Part shown: one piece after another, positions 24,663 through 32,877 of the stretch
Numbering within the stretch: position 1 is the first letter of the stretch
Layout of the letters: the number at the start of each line of letters is the position of its first letter
IMG/VR virus record: IMGVR_UViG_3300017960_000030
Coordinates: 1-38,285 of that record
Strand: one strand, 5' to 3'
Length of the DNA stretch: 38,285 bases
DNA from: a virus
The notes under the pieces: generated by a model
Databases searched by the model: none
Told to the model about the DNA's origin: nothing
Seen by the model: the letters and a program-made list of their open reading frames with translations, nothing else
Program-made: the position numbers and the translations under genes

Positions 24663-25541
24663 TTACAATACGCCATTCCAGAAGTTTTCGTTTTTCTTTT
24701 GGATTTGTTGCGTATTATCTGGTGCGCTGCCTGCTGGGTCAGCAGGAGTTGTTTCAGCTTTTTCTAATCTCTTTTCAAGATCCGCAATTTTGTCATCACG
24801 TTTCTTGATTTCCGTGTCATATTTCTTTTCCATTCCTTCGAGTTTCTTGAGAATCTCGCTATCACCTTCGTTGTCTTTCTTTACGTCGCCCTCTTTCTTT
24901 TCGGTTGGCTTGGCAGCTTCAATCATTTTTCCGATAGAATCGTACATAGACTGTAGCTTTTCAAGGTTAGCCTTAGAAAGAGATGCGCCAGCCTTTGTGA
25001 TTTCCACTTCCAGCTCTTCTTTAGCCATCCCTTTAAGAACACCAACTAGGGAATCGCAGCCCTTAGTCATTGGAACGTAAGATGCCATCGCAAGCGATGT
25101 TCCTTCGAACGCTGACTCTGGGTTTACTACGAATTGGTATTCCCAATCAAGATCCCGCATCTCCATCATATCTGGGTTCAAACCATTTTCGATTAGAACC
25201 TTTTTACATTTTTCAACGTCGGGATACTGGCTTTTAAAGAAATTGATCGAGTGAACAGCGACCTCAAGTTTTTTGAGGACTGGTTGATCTTCTTTCTTTG
25301 TGCCTTCTGTTGTTTCTGTTTGCGCTGCCTCTTTTGGCTCTTCAGCAGGTTTTGGATCTGCTGCAGGTTGCTCGGCAGGCTTTTCTTTGCTGTCATCATC
25401 AGGTTTGGGATCTTCGACTGGTGTCATTTCACCGTCCTGATTCTTGACAACAAGAAAATCTTTCTTGTTTGCCGGTTCGTCAACCAACGAGACTTCCCTT
25501 GGTCTGATGTTGGTCAACTTCGTTTTCGCTTTTACGACCAT
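24663..25541 (-). CDS. Prohead scaffold-like protein with XkdF-type N-terminal motif
   Basis: A protein of 292 residues, highly charged. It begins with LTNIRPREVSLVDEPANKKD, which is the element that normally lies at the junction after the protease domain in XkdF-like proteins (VSLVD.PAN). A Pro/Glu/Lys/Ala low-complexity linker (about 38-90) follows, then a globular part, then a long coiled coil (about 225-265) and a C-terminal tail (NENFWNGVL) likely to touch the capsid protein. It is 14 nt downstream of the protease gene with GGAGG. The expected role is the assembly core of the procapsid, digested by the protease. Confidence 0.68.
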   Translation of the reverse strand: MVVKAKTKLTNIRPREVSLVDEPANKKDFLVVKNQDGEMTPVEDPKPDDDSKEKPAEQPAADPKPAEEPKEAAQTETTEGTKKEDQPVLKKLEVAVHSINFFKSQYPDVEKCKKVLIENGLNPDMMEMRDLDWEYQFVVNPESAFEGTSLAMASYVPMTKGCDSLVGVLKGMAKEELEVEITKAGASLSKANLEKLQSMYDSIGKMIEAAKPTEKKEGDVKKDNEGDSEILKKLEGMEKKYDTEIKKRDDKIADLEKRLEKAETTPADPAGSAPDNTQQIQKKNENFWNGVL

Positions 25542-25555
25542 CGTTTTTCCTCCAG

Positions 25556-26392
25556 TTAATCAAGTTCTTCAACGGTTGCCACACCACCAATAGAAAACCC
25601 GTTGAGTTCTCCATTTTTAACTTTCTCCCAAATTTCATCGTCTTCCACGTAAACCTTTAATAACCACGTTCCTTTTTTAATGGTACGTTCGTTATCTCCA
25701 TCACTAAAAGTAAATGAAGATGGTGCTACAAAGGTTTCTAGAATACTGATTTGGCCATCCCCCAGCATTGCCTTGTGCATCTCACCCAACTGGCTGAATT
25801 CTTTCATCCAATAGTGAGCTGCTTTTTCAACTTCTGCTTGAGAATAAATGTGACCTTGACCGTCTACTGCGTTAGGAACCAGAACTTCTCCAAAAACTTG
25901 CCTTTTCTCAGCAACCTTGACGATTGGGACGTAAATCTCAACCGAGTTTGAATCTTCGTTCTTCGTTACTTGAGAAGTTGCTTGATTCAACATGGTTTTG
26001 ATTGGTGCAAGTGCGTCTTGAAGCTGCTGGACAAACCCATTCAGCGAAGCTGTTTGGGCAGTGAGAGTTGCTTTTAACTGCTCATTTTCAGAAATCTTGT
26101 TTCCGGTACTCACATCAGTAGGCGAGACGACATCCGTGTCAGTAACATTTTCCATGCTAGCTGGCATGTCTTCTGCCAAACCAACGAGTGCTATAATTCC
26201 AGCACCCAAATTAAATTCCTGAATAGATGTCTCATTAAATTTTTCTTCGGATACTTTATTAAATATCCAAAATTTTTCGACTTCTTTCCAGCCGGAAACT
26301 TCGACGTTTTTCTCTTCCAGCCACTTAGCACAACTTTCATAGTCCGAAAAGTAGTCCTTAGAGAATCTAATTGTATGAACCTTTAAATTCAT
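25556..26392 (-). CDS. XkdF-like prohead protease
   Basis: A protein of 278 residues. The N-terminal part (about 1-75: DYESCAKWLEEKNVEVSGW, NLGAGIIALVG) is the small domain often fused to these proteases; residues 100-145 are a coiled-coil linker. The protease part has VEIYVPIVKVAEKRQVFGEV, VEKAAHYWMKEF, GEMHKA (H206), SILETFVAPSSF, KKGTWLLKVYVEDDEIWEKV and GFSIGGVA, the hallmark XkdF order. Where many relatives read E-S at 219-220, this has E-T; its effect on catalysis is unclear. It matures the capsid by cleaving the scaffold. The stop lies 15 nt before the scaffold start. Confidence 0.75.
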   Translation of the reverse strand: MNLKVHTIRFSKDYFSDYESCAKWLEEKNVEVSGWKEVEKFWIFNKVSEEKFNETSIQEFNLGAGIIALVGLAEDMPASMENVTDTDVVSPTDVSTGNKISENEQLKATLTAQTASLNGFVQQLQDALAPIKTMLNQATSQVTKNEDSNSVEIYVPIVKVAEKRQVFGEVLVPNAVDGQGHIYSQAEVEKAAHYWMKEFSQLGEMHKAMLGDGQISILETFVAPSSFTFSDGDNERTIKKGTWLLKVYVEDDEIWEKVKNGELNGFSIGGVATVEELD

Positions 26393-26402
26393 ACTGCTCC
26401 TC

Positions 26403-26711
26403 TTACTCTTCAGCTACGAAGACCATGTGGTTATCTGCACCATTAACCGCTGCGTCTGTCCCAACTGTGAATTTTCTTTCGCCAAGAGTGATTCCTGCTG
26501 CTGCGGCCAACGCTGTTACTGCGCCACCACCAACGGGTCTCTTGATCCCACCTTCTGAACCTGACACTTCGGCTTCTGCAAATTTCTCAGCAGAATCGCG
26601 AGTCGTCATGTTCACTACCTTGACGTACCTTGGAGTGAAATCGAGATCGATTTCTTTGGCTGCACCTGTTCCAATGAACGAGCCAACCTTTTTGTGTGCT
26701 CCACTAGCCAT
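26403..26711 (-). CDS. Small capsid-associated beta protein
   Basis: A protein of 102 residues: HKKVGSFIGTGAAKEIDLDF, PRYVKVVNMTTRD, a Gly/Ala middle (GGGAVTALAAAAGITLG), then FTVGTDAAVN and a last strand HMVFVAEE. This strand order (F.PRYVkvvn; GiTl; FtvGtd..vN) is found in small phage head proteins beside protease genes and in fibre tips. It is the first gene after the candidate capsid promoter at about 26780. Decoration role inferred. Confidence 0.52.
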   Translation of the reverse strand: MASGAHKKVGSFIGTGAAKEIDLDFTPRYVKVVNMTTRDSAEKFAEAEVSGSEGGIKRPVGGGAVTALAAAAGITLGERKFTVGTDAAVNGADNHMVFVAEE

Positions 26712-26807
26712 AACGTGACTCCTTAAATTAAGTGTTCCTGTAGTTTACAATAAAACAATACCTATGATTATAAGTATATCATAGCTAAAGTATTGTAAAT
26801 CCACAAA
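26712..26807 (-). promoter_or_regulatory. Capsid-region promoter with overlapping dyad
   Basis: The 96-nt gap holds an extended -10 element TG-A-TATACT at 26781-26773 (minus strand), with TTTACA upstream at a short 15-nt spacing. It lies inside an inverted repeat: CTATGAT/ATCATAG (26762-26768 and 26778-26784) and outer CAATAC/GTATTG (26756-26761 and 26790-26795). Such overlap suggests an operator. A ribosome site (TAAGGAGTCACGTT) precedes the gene at 26711. Confidence 0.5.
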
Positions 26808-27794
26808 TTAAGCCATGTCTACATAACATTCGCACCGGAAGTGGAATGTAGGCAGCATGACGGCCTCAGATTTACTATCCTTCAACTCTTTTAACGCCTG
26901 ATCCTTTGCCGATCCTGGCTTAATAGCGTCTGGAACGTCAAAATGAAAAGACGGTTGAAGCTTCTTGATTTCATCAATAGAATCAACAGCTAATATATTA
27001 TCTATGTGTGTCATGGCGTCCTTGACAGGATAGGTTGTCCCATCCATTTCTAGGCATCCGGCACATGTTCGATTTGTTTTGAGGGATCTGACTATCATGT
27101 TTTTTACCCCAACGTCCGACATGGTGTAAACGCTACTCGACGTTCTTGCCATGCTAGCGGTGTGCATGGCCAATCCAGAAAAATATTCCTCGGCTGTCCC
27201 AATAAATCCTCCCGGGACTACCTTCGCTATCATTTTTCCGGATTTTAGTCTTAGGGCTGTGGATAAATCTTTTTTCATTTGTTTTACAGCGTCTGGAAGC
27301 GGAAGTTGTGTCTCAAACATATTTTCTCGAACGCTGTCGTGTACTGCCTTCTGTACACTTCCTTTATAAAATTTACCCGTAGACGATTTCGACATCTTGT
27401 TTAACTGCTTGATGGCGTTATCGTCTTTGTCTGTCCATAATATTGGGGTTACTTTAGGTAGGTCTGCTTTTTCTACTTCGGCAAGCTTATTTCCTTTTAT
27501 AAATTCGTTCTTAGAATATTTATAAAAGAAAGACACATAGTCTTCTAACTCTTTTTCCACATTAGAACTAAACTGACCCATAGAAGCATCGATGTCCTTT
27601 AGAAATTTTTCTACACTTGCTTCCGTTTTCTTTACGGAATCAGCTTTATCTAATAATGGCTTGGCTAACGCGCTCCATTCTTTAGTTAGATATAAAGCAA
27701 GGGTGTTCACCGTACTCGCGTGAACCGTATGCGGTGCTGTTTTTGTATCCAGCAAGATAGAAACAGCTTTAAGAATTGATATCTTACCTTTCAT
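26808..27794 (-). CDS. Minor head protein, SPP1 gp7-like
   Basis: A protein of 328 residues. The C-terminal half has TLKTNRTCAGC-like spacing (C-x2-C in TNRTCAGCLEMDGTTYPV) and ends in PTFHFRCECYVDMA, the Cys-rich end of phage head morphogenesis proteins of SPP1 gp7/Mu gpF type; these bind the portal and enter the prohead. The N-terminal half is helical. Position directly after the portal gene is standard. Start is 2 nt beyond the portal stop. Confidence 0.78.
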   Translation of the reverse strand: MKGKISILKAVSILLDTKTAPHTVHASTVNTLALYLTKEWSALAKPLLDKADSVKKTEASVEKFLKDIDASMGQFSSNVEKELEDYVSFFYKYSKNEFIKGNKLAEVEKADLPKVTPILWTDKDDNAIKQLNKMSKSSTGKFYKGSVQKAVHDSVRENMFETQLPLPDAVKQMKKDLSTALRLKSGKMIAKVVPGGFIGTAEEYFSGLAMHTASMARTSSSVYTMSDVGVKNMIVRSLKTNRTCAGCLEMDGTTYPVKDAMTHIDNILAVDSIDEIKKLQPSFHFDVPDAIKPGSAKDQALKELKDSKSEAVMLPTFHFRCECYVDMA

Positions 27795-27795
27795 T

Positions 27796-29475
27796 TTAAC
27801 CTATTCCAAACTTTATTTCTTCATGTACGTCTTTATTTAATATTTTTTCTAGAGATTTCAAAACCTTAACTGCGTCATCGTCGTTTTCGCCCTTCGGTAT
27901 CTGGCCTTGATTCGGCGCCAACGTGCCTGTCTTATCGTTACCAGCTACAGATTTTGCCCTGTCGACCAACGTCAAAGACAACGGAACGTCAGGATCAAAG
28001 TCTACCGTATTGTCGTATGGCTCCAGCTCTTCGTTAAGAATGTCACCGAGGATTTTTCTTGCCAAATTAGGAGTCACTCCGCCAGTTTTCTCTGCGCTGG
28101 ATATAACCTTCACGAGATCTTCGTCGTTTGTAACATTTGCAGAATTAGATTTAAAAACGTGGTACTTCATATCAAAATCTGTGACGAGGATCTTGTTTAT
28201 TTTTCTATCGAAGTTGTGTCTTTCCGGAGCGAATACCTGTTCATCGGCAAGCTTACGAGATTCTTGAGCTGTCGCCCTGTTATAATCATCTGATTTTCCA
28301 ACAAAGATCGGCGGTAACCTAAAACATCTTCGTATTTTCTCAGAATTATTTTTATCATAATTCTGAAACAATTGATCGTCCGTCTGAACACCGGATAAAT
28401 CCTTTGTCTCTAATTTCATTGTCCCAGGATTCAATTGTGTGTCGTCCGCGGACTCAGCTTCCAACACCAAAAAACTAGATCTGTTCTGAGATCCTTTTAT
28501 TCTGGTCTCGATAAACTCTTCTATCCTACCAATCGAACCTTCCGTTAATTGACCGTTCGATACCATAACTAACATGCTAGGAATATTGTTGTTTTTGAAC
28601 GTAACGAAGTTAATCTCGTCGGCTGACCGAGAACCATATATCGAAAAAAGGTTACCTATGTATCTTGGAATACCGTAAGGAGACCTGTCGGATTTGATTT
28701 TAAAATGAAAAATGGGGTGGGCGAGATCTGCACGTCTTTTTTCTAATTCGTTATCTGGAATTACCTTCCCAGACTTCTTACAGATATTCCTTGGATCCCC
28801 CCACTCTTTAAAATACACAATTTTGTTGTTTATTCTTTGAACAAATCGTCTAAATCGGCGTTTTACTGTTCGTTTTTCTACCTTGCCAGTTATTCTGTTG
28901 AAATATGCAACCTGTGTTTCTGTAAATTCCGCATCAGATTTTACCAACCTAACCGTATGTGCCGGCAATCTCTCTATCGAGATCGTTGCTGTTCGCGCCA
29001 TGTTAGGTATCATTTCCCAATAGGCATTACCCGTATCTTCAAGGTTTTCTCTAGTATCCTGCCGGAGAGAAGTTATACTGTCCTCAAAATTTACATTGTC
29101 AAGGAATGGAATGATTCTAGATTTTTCTTCGAAAATAGCTTTTTGTAGTTCTTTGTCCTCTTTTTCTTCTTTCGACATCGGCAGTTCTAAAAGCCTATAA
29201 CCAAATCCGTCGATATTTGTCTTCATCGCGTCAACACATTGTCCCAATTCCGTAGAATTTTCTCTCAACATGGACAGCGTTAAAAGATGGTACGGTGGTT
29301 CTATTATGTCGCTAGTAGAAGTGTACTCAAAATCGTCCTGTAGGATTTGCTGCGATGCCTCTTCCCCTTCAACCTTAACCACTATCGCTCTAAGTGCTCT
29401 TTTGTTCGGACTGTCAGAGGATAAACTCTGTTGAACCTGTTTTGAAGCTGGTCTAACATTACGTTTACTTTTCAT
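27796..29475 (-). CDS. Portal protein
   Basis: A protein of 559 residues of the PBSX/SPP1-like portal type. Recognisable parts are DIIEPPYHLLTLSMLRENST, ELGQCVDAMKTNIDGFGY, the clip and wing region with YGIPRYIGNLFSIYGSRSA, NNNIPSMLVMVSNGQL, then SEKIRRCFRLPPIFVGKSDD and ATAQESRKLADEQVFAPERH, which is typical of the core helix region. The C-terminus is polar. It forms the 12-subunit gate at one capsid vertex through which DNA enters. GAGGTATTTAAA precedes the ATG. Confidence 0.85.
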   Translation of the reverse strand: MKSKRNVRPASKQVQQSLSSDSPNKRALRAIVVKVEGEEASQQILQDDFEYTSTSDIIEPPYHLLTLSMLRENSTELGQCVDAMKTNIDGFGYRLLELPMSKEEKEDKELQKAIFEEKSRIIPFLDNVNFEDSITSLRQDTRENLEDTGNAYWEMIPNMARTATISIERLPAHTVRLVKSDAEFTETQVAYFNRITGKVEKRTVKRRFRRFVQRINNKIVYFKEWGDPRNICKKSGKVIPDNELEKRRADLAHPIFHFKIKSDRSPYGIPRYIGNLFSIYGSRSADEINFVTFKNNNIPSMLVMVSNGQLTEGSIGRIEEFIETRIKGSQNRSSFLVLEAESADDTQLNPGTMKLETKDLSGVQTDDQLFQNYDKNNSEKIRRCFRLPPIFVGKSDDYNRATAQESRKLADEQVFAPERHNFDRKINKILVTDFDMKYHVFKSNSANVTNDEDLVKVISSAEKTGGVTPNLARKILGDILNEELEPYDNTVDFDPDVPLSLTLVDRAKSVAGNDKTGTLAPNQGQIPKGENDDDAVKVLKSLEKILNKDVHEEIKFGIG

Positions 29476-29513
29476 TTTAAATACCTCATTTATGAAGGGA
29501 TTAAATTATCCTA

Positions 29514-30938
29514 TCATAAAACCCCAAAATCTCTACGAGATTTCTTCTGTTTTCTAAAAGCCCAAGATACAGCGATTTCAAACGCATCAAAATCGTCGTC
29601 GTGATCTGAATCTGGGAATTCTATCAAGCTATCTATAAAATCTTGTACGCCCCAGCGCGGAAAATACACGTCTCCATTTTCAAACTTACTAGACAGTGTC
29701 CACGCTCTGGTTACTTTATCTTTAATAGTGGTAATTGGTTTTACTGGAGCATCGGACAGGTGCATTACCAGTTCTCCTTGCACAGATTGGTATGCGTTAG
29801 ATTCTATGAATATCCTTCTTGGATGGTATTGGTTGTTTTTCTCTATTATTTTAGCAGTCTTCTGCAAAAAACTAAGCTTATCTTTAAACAAATCTATAAG
29901 ATAAACGCGCCCGTACTCGTCCTTGCCAATTGTTGCTATACAGAAGAAGTCGTGATTTTCTTCTTTTTTAACAGCCAGGTCAACCCCTTGATATACTGCG
30001 ATTTTATCTGGAAGAGAATCGTAGAATTTTATGTATTCATATTTAAAAATCTTTCCTTCCATTGCCGTTGTATCATTTTGATACTGGGTGTTGAAAATCG
30101 CTGTACCCATAGCCTTCTTTTTGGATAGCAACCATTCCAACGTCATTTTTTCTGGCCAAAGGGACTCTCCGTTTTTGTTTATTGCTGGCCAAACCCTAGA
30201 AATAAAACTGTCGTCGACCTTAGCAAGATGACCATAAAAATCTGAGGGATAATAACGTGTACCGTGAACGAACATGCGTCCATCTGGTTCTAATGTTGGT
30301 TCTAAACTCTTGTAAAACCAAACCTTAAACCGCTCACGTTGTAAATCTGTTCTAGAATTTTCTTCGTCAACAAGGTCGTCTGCAATTATCAAATCATAGT
30401 GGCGTCCAATAATTGCACCACCAACACCACAACAACTTATCGTAGATTCTTTGGCGAACGTCTTTCTGGTTTTTACGTTGATTTCTTTACTATCCCATTT
30501 AGCACCGACCAGATCACCAAACACGTCAATAAATTTATCATTTGCTTCTATATGTTGTTTAATTTCTCTTAGAAAAATTTCTGCCTGGAGTTGTGTGTTA
30601 GATACTATTAGGATTCTAATGTCTGGATTTTTAACAACTTCGAAAAGCGAACGGACCACTGTAAGAGATATTGACTTACCAATACCACGAGGTGCCAACA
30701 CCAACGTCTTATCGTTTGATTGTTGGAATTTCAACATAGACATGTGGCAAGGTTTTACTTGGTAGGATAATACCTCAGACATCAATAGATCTATTCTATC
30801 TAGATTTACGATAGATTCTCTAAGAACATCAGTCTCTACTCCGATATGATCGTAGTATTGAGTTTCTAGTTCTTTTCTATGCTTTAGCGCATCCACCAAA
30901 TCTGGTGCTTGCCCATCCGTGACAACTTCTTGTTCCAT
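29514..30938 (-). CDS. Terminase large subunit
   Basis: A protein of 474 residues. The ATPase domain shows a Walker A-like loop LVLAPRGIGKSIS (82-91), Walker B YDLIIADD (181-188), and a coupling motif VHGTRYY (224-230). The nuclease half has YQGVDLA (D320), IFIESNAYQ (E379) and HDDDFDAF (446-453), the acidic residues of the RNase H-like site. It packages DNA into the portal and cuts concatemers. It follows an RHH-like gene by 7 nt; the expected small subunit is not recognised by sequence. Good family call from three motif blocks. Confidence 0.85.
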   Translation of the reverse strand: MEQEVVTDGQAPDLVDALKHRKELETQYYDHIGVETDVLRESIVNLDRIDLLMSEVLSYQVKPCHMSMLKFQQSNDKTLVLAPRGIGKSISLTVVRSLFEVVKNPDIRILIVSNTQLQAEIFLREIKQHIEANDKFIDVFGDLVGAKWDSKEINVKTRKTFAKESTISCCGVGGAIIGRHYDLIIADDLVDEENSRTDLQRERFKVWFYKSLEPTLEPDGRMFVHGTRYYPSDFYGHLAKVDDSFISRVWPAINKNGESLWPEKMTLEWLLSKKKAMGTAIFNTQYQNDTTAMEGKIFKYEYIKFYDSLPDKIAVYQGVDLAVKKEENHDFFCIATIGKDEYGRVYLIDLFKDKLSFLQKTAKIIEKNNQYHPRRIFIESNAYQSVQGELVMHLSDAPVKPITTIKDKVTRAWTLSSKFENGDVYFPRWGVQDFIDSLIEFPDSDHDDDFDAFEIAVSWAFRKQKKSRRDFGVL

Positions 30939-30945
30939 ACCAACC

Positions 30946-31146
30946 TTAGTTTATTTTGATGTCTTTTAGGTAATATTTGACAGCTCTGTTTATAAGTAAA
31001 CCGAAATTGATTTTTTCTCCTTCGCCCGACTCATTAACCTTGCGGTTATGCGCTGCAACATAAATTTTAGCCTTTTCCTTTAACGAAGAAACCATGTTAA
31101 AGGTTGTTGCCTCGTAATTATGTTTTGCGTTCTTTGGCTTAGTCAT
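30946..31146 (-). CDS. Ribbon-helix-helix-like small protein, possible small terminase or regulator
   Basis: A protein of 66 residues starting MTKPKNAKHNYEATTFNMV; the ATG at 31146 follows GAGGACTACGGAG, so the upstream non-ATG extension is rejected. A short strand (ATTFNM), helix (SSLKEKAKIYVAAHNRK), turn, then second helix (NFGLLINRAVKYYLKD) suggest a ribbon-helix-helix fold. It lies 7 nt before the terminase gene. It could be the DNA-recognition part of terminase or an autorepressor binding the 10-bp inverted repeat just upstream. Neither role is proven. Confidence 0.5.
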   Translation of the reverse strand: MTKPKNAKHNYEATTFNMVSSLKEKAKIYVAAHNRKVNESGEGEKINFGLLINRAVKYYLKDIKIN

Positions 31147-31162
31147 CTCCGTAGTCCTCAAT

Positions 31163-31201
31163 TTAAAATATGATACTGATATACATAAAAACATATTTTA
31201 A
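31163..31201 (-). promoter_or_regulatory. Inverted repeat TTAAAATATG/CATATTTTAA, candidate operator
   Basis: Perfect 10-bp arms at 31163-31172 and 31192-31201 with a 19-nt centre, lying just upstream of the ribosome site of the RHH-like gene. No good promoter hexamers are evident inside. The spacing between arm centres is 29 bp, close to three helical turns, which suits dimer-dimer binding. Confidence 0.5.
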
Positions 31202-31275
31202 TAGGATTGGGAAGAGATAAATCGAAATTTTCTTTCGCGAAAATTCGCGCGGACACCGAAAACAAATTTATTGTG
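31202..31275. other. Gap with CGCGAA hairpin and TTCGCGCGGA motif
   Basis: No gene. It contains CGCGAA-AA-TTCGCG at 31236-31249 and TTCGCGCGGA at 31244-31253, the latter repeated at 36380-36389. No U-run follows on the minus strand, so a standard terminator is not supported. Confidence 0.4.
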
Positions 31276-31635
31276 CTAGATTCGGATTGGCCAGTTTATC
31301 GATTTTCCTTGTTTTTCTGATAGCTTATAAATCATCAGGGATAGAGGTTCCCAGGTTTGGGTGGGCCATACTGGTCGGTCTTCGGGATTGATTAATTCTT
31401 TCGGCCAAGGCGATTTATGGTTTTTACCTCTCCGTAACATCTCCTCGGCCAACTGGTCGTGTCTCTTGGCTAATGCTTTTGTGTACCCTATCCAGCGTTT
31501 TACTTCTGGGTGATTTTTCCATCCTACCTTGTAACAGCCAGCTATTGTTTTTGCTACTATCAATATTTCGTTGTGTTCGCCCAGAAGTCTTTTATCGTCC
31601 AAATACCAAACCGGAATAGGGTACCAAATTCTCAT
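31276..31635 (-). CDS. Pyrimidine dimer DNA glycosylase/endonuclease V-like protein
   Basis: A protein of 119 residues starting MRIWYPIPVWYLDDKRLLGE. The order LLGEHNEI, then KNHPEVKRWIGYTKALAKRH, then QLAEEMLRRGKNHKSPWP matches the Pyr_excise family (LLgEH.E, HPE..RW.G, RH..LaeEM..RG). T4 endonuclease V has a Thr at position 2 as catalytic base; here residue 2 is Arg, as in several bacterial members, so activity is uncertain. It would start repair of UV pyrimidine dimers. The ATG overlaps the preceding stop (ATGA). The next gene upstream in the operon is DUF932-like. Confidence 0.65.
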   Translation of the reverse strand: MRIWYPIPVWYLDDKRLLGEHNEILIVAKTIAGCYKVGWKNHPEVKRWIGYTKALAKRHDQLAEEMLRRGKNHKSPWPKELINPEDRPVWPTQTWEPLSLMIYKLSEKQGKSINWPIRI

Positions 31636-32447
31636 CGCTTTATCCAACCTGCCAATTCTGTTGCGATTTTTGTTGTGTATTTAAATTGGATATCTTCGTT
31701 TGGAGATTTATGTGTCATTACTTCGGTGGCAACATTAAAGAAGTCCCATTTTGTCTCTACAGTTTTTCGATCTATAGAGAGTTGTGGGTGGTTTATTCTA
31801 TCTTTCATCAAATCAACGTATTTTACAGGCACAGATTTTTTCTCTAAACATTCATCTAGGAATGTAATGGAATTTTCTGGAGTAAAAGATTCTTGAGTAA
31901 AACCACCAATGTATTTAATAAATCCATTATTAAAAGTGTCAAACGCTCTTACAAATGTTTCTTTGACGTTTATGCCTTCGATTCCTTTAGTGTGTTTGTG
32001 GTAAACCCCTGCAAATTTTTCTCCAACATAAAGACCGTTCGTACAAATTAATCGATATCCCCCGACAACAAATCTAAGTCCTGTGCTACTATTATAACTA
32101 TTATCTATATCGGTTCTCATTTGTACGATATCACCTTTGCCAGTAACATCGTATTCGTATTCTGGGAATACGACACCAACCCTGAGTCTTGCACCTTGAT
32201 GTGTCTGACTAATTTTTTCTACATTGTAAGCTATTCCCAAATCTTCCAGCGTGTTTCTTACTCTTTCGACGACATCATCGTGTTGCATAATAACGTAATC
32301 GTCTTTTACGATATTCATTACTTGGGATTCGTCCTCTTCGTTAACGAGAGCATTAAACCCTTTTAGCTCGTTACCCTCACAATCGAAAACTTTAATTTTT
32401 TGTGCGCGAACAAGATCTCGTTCGTCCCATTGACTTTGAAATTCCAT
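31632..32447 (-). CDS. DUF932-like phage/plasmid protein
   Basis: A protein of 271 residues starting MEFQSQWDERDLVRAQKIKV; CTAAGGAGAACTAGA precedes the ATG at 32447. Features of DUF932 are IVKDDYVIMQHDDVVERVRN, RLRVGVVFPEYE, NSYNSSTGLRFVVGGYRLIC followed by TNGLYVG, and a helical C-terminus. The family is widespread in phages and plasmids, with no agreed function. It is 1 nt beyond the receiver gene stop and overlaps the glycosylase gene. A DNA-processing or replication-linked role is often guessed but unproven. Confidence 0.68.
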   Translation of the reverse strand: MEFQSQWDERDLVRAQKIKVFDCEGNELKGFNALVNEEDESQVMNIVKDDYVIMQHDDVVERVRNTLEDLGIAYNVEKISQTHQGARLRVGVVFPEYEYDVTGKGDIVQMRTDIDNSYNSSTGLRFVVGGYRLICTNGLYVGEKFAGVYHKHTKGIEGINVKETFVRAFDTFNNGFIKYIGGFTQESFTPENSITFLDECLEKKSVPVKYVDLMKDRINHPQLSIDRKTVETKWDFFNVATEVMTHKSPNEDIQFKYTTKIATELAGWIKR

Positions 32448-32448
32448 T

Positions 32449-32877
32449 CTAGTTCTCCTTAGTAAAACGCCCGCTAGCAATTTGCTCGATAAATTCTAAT
32501 GGGCTAATGGTTTTAAAAACTACCTTTGCTTTTTCAGGTACATTCGGACTACAATGCCCAGTCCAAATAACAACCGGAGTTTGTTTAGAACATATTGTTT
32601 CAAAATAATGCTTACAAGCACCGGGCATTTGGTAGTCAGAAATAATTAGATCGTACTGATTTTCGTAAAAATTTCTCACAGCTTCGTGTGGACATTCGCA
32701 AATAGTTAGGTCTGCATTTATGGAACGCATTGCTAACTTCATCGTATCCCTGATCGACTGCGTATCGTCAACAAATAAGATTTTCATGGGTCTTCCTCCA
32801 ACAAGTTTATCGTAGTAATCACAGGCGGCTTCTAAATCTTCTACGCTAATTTCGTTTACTTCACTTACGTTCAACAT
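32449..32877 (-). CDS. Stand-alone response-regulator receiver protein
   Basis: A protein of 142 residues. From residue 31 the chain reads MKILFVDDTQSIRDTMKLAM (acid pair D37/D38), LIISDYQMPG (phospho-acceptor D81), VVIWTGH (T106) and KVVFKTISPLEFI (K122): all five key positions of a CheY-like receiver. No output domain follows. An N-terminal 30-residue helical tail precedes it. The ATG at 32787 (residue 31) has its own GTTGGAGGAAGACCC site, so a 112-residue receiver-only form is possible. No histidine kinase is in the window; the partner would be a host kinase. Upstream in the operon is a zinc-finger-like gene, downstream DUF932. Confidence 0.72.
   Translation of the reverse strand: MLNVSEVNEISVEDLEAACDYYDKLVGGRPMKILFVDDTQSIRDTMKLAMRSINADLTICECPHEAVRNFYENQYDLIISDYQMPGACKHYFETICSKQTPVVIWTGHCSPNVPEKAKVVFKTISPLEFIEQIASGRFTKEN
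32787..32801 (-). promoter_or_regulatory. Internal ribosome site and second start in receiver gene
   Basis: GGAGG lies 7 nt before the in-frame ATG at 32787, which begins exactly at the receiver fold (MKILFVDD). The upstream start at 32877 has GGGGAAAACA. Two products, with and without a 30-residue tail, are possible; or the tail is not translated. Confidence 0.5.

Noticed and set aside
24663-25556. Frameshift joining protease and scaffold genes
   Set aside because: The protease has a proper stop and the scaffold has its own GGAGG and ATG 14 nt later; no slippery sequence was seen at the junction.
29643-30128. Plus-strand open frame of 161 codons
   Set aside because: Antisense to terminase motif blocks, no ribosome site, Phe/Tyr/Cys-rich composition expected from the complement of a coding strand.
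31236-31249. Intrinsic terminator at CGCGAA-AA-TTCGCG
   Set aside because: A 2-nt loop and no U-run on either useful side.
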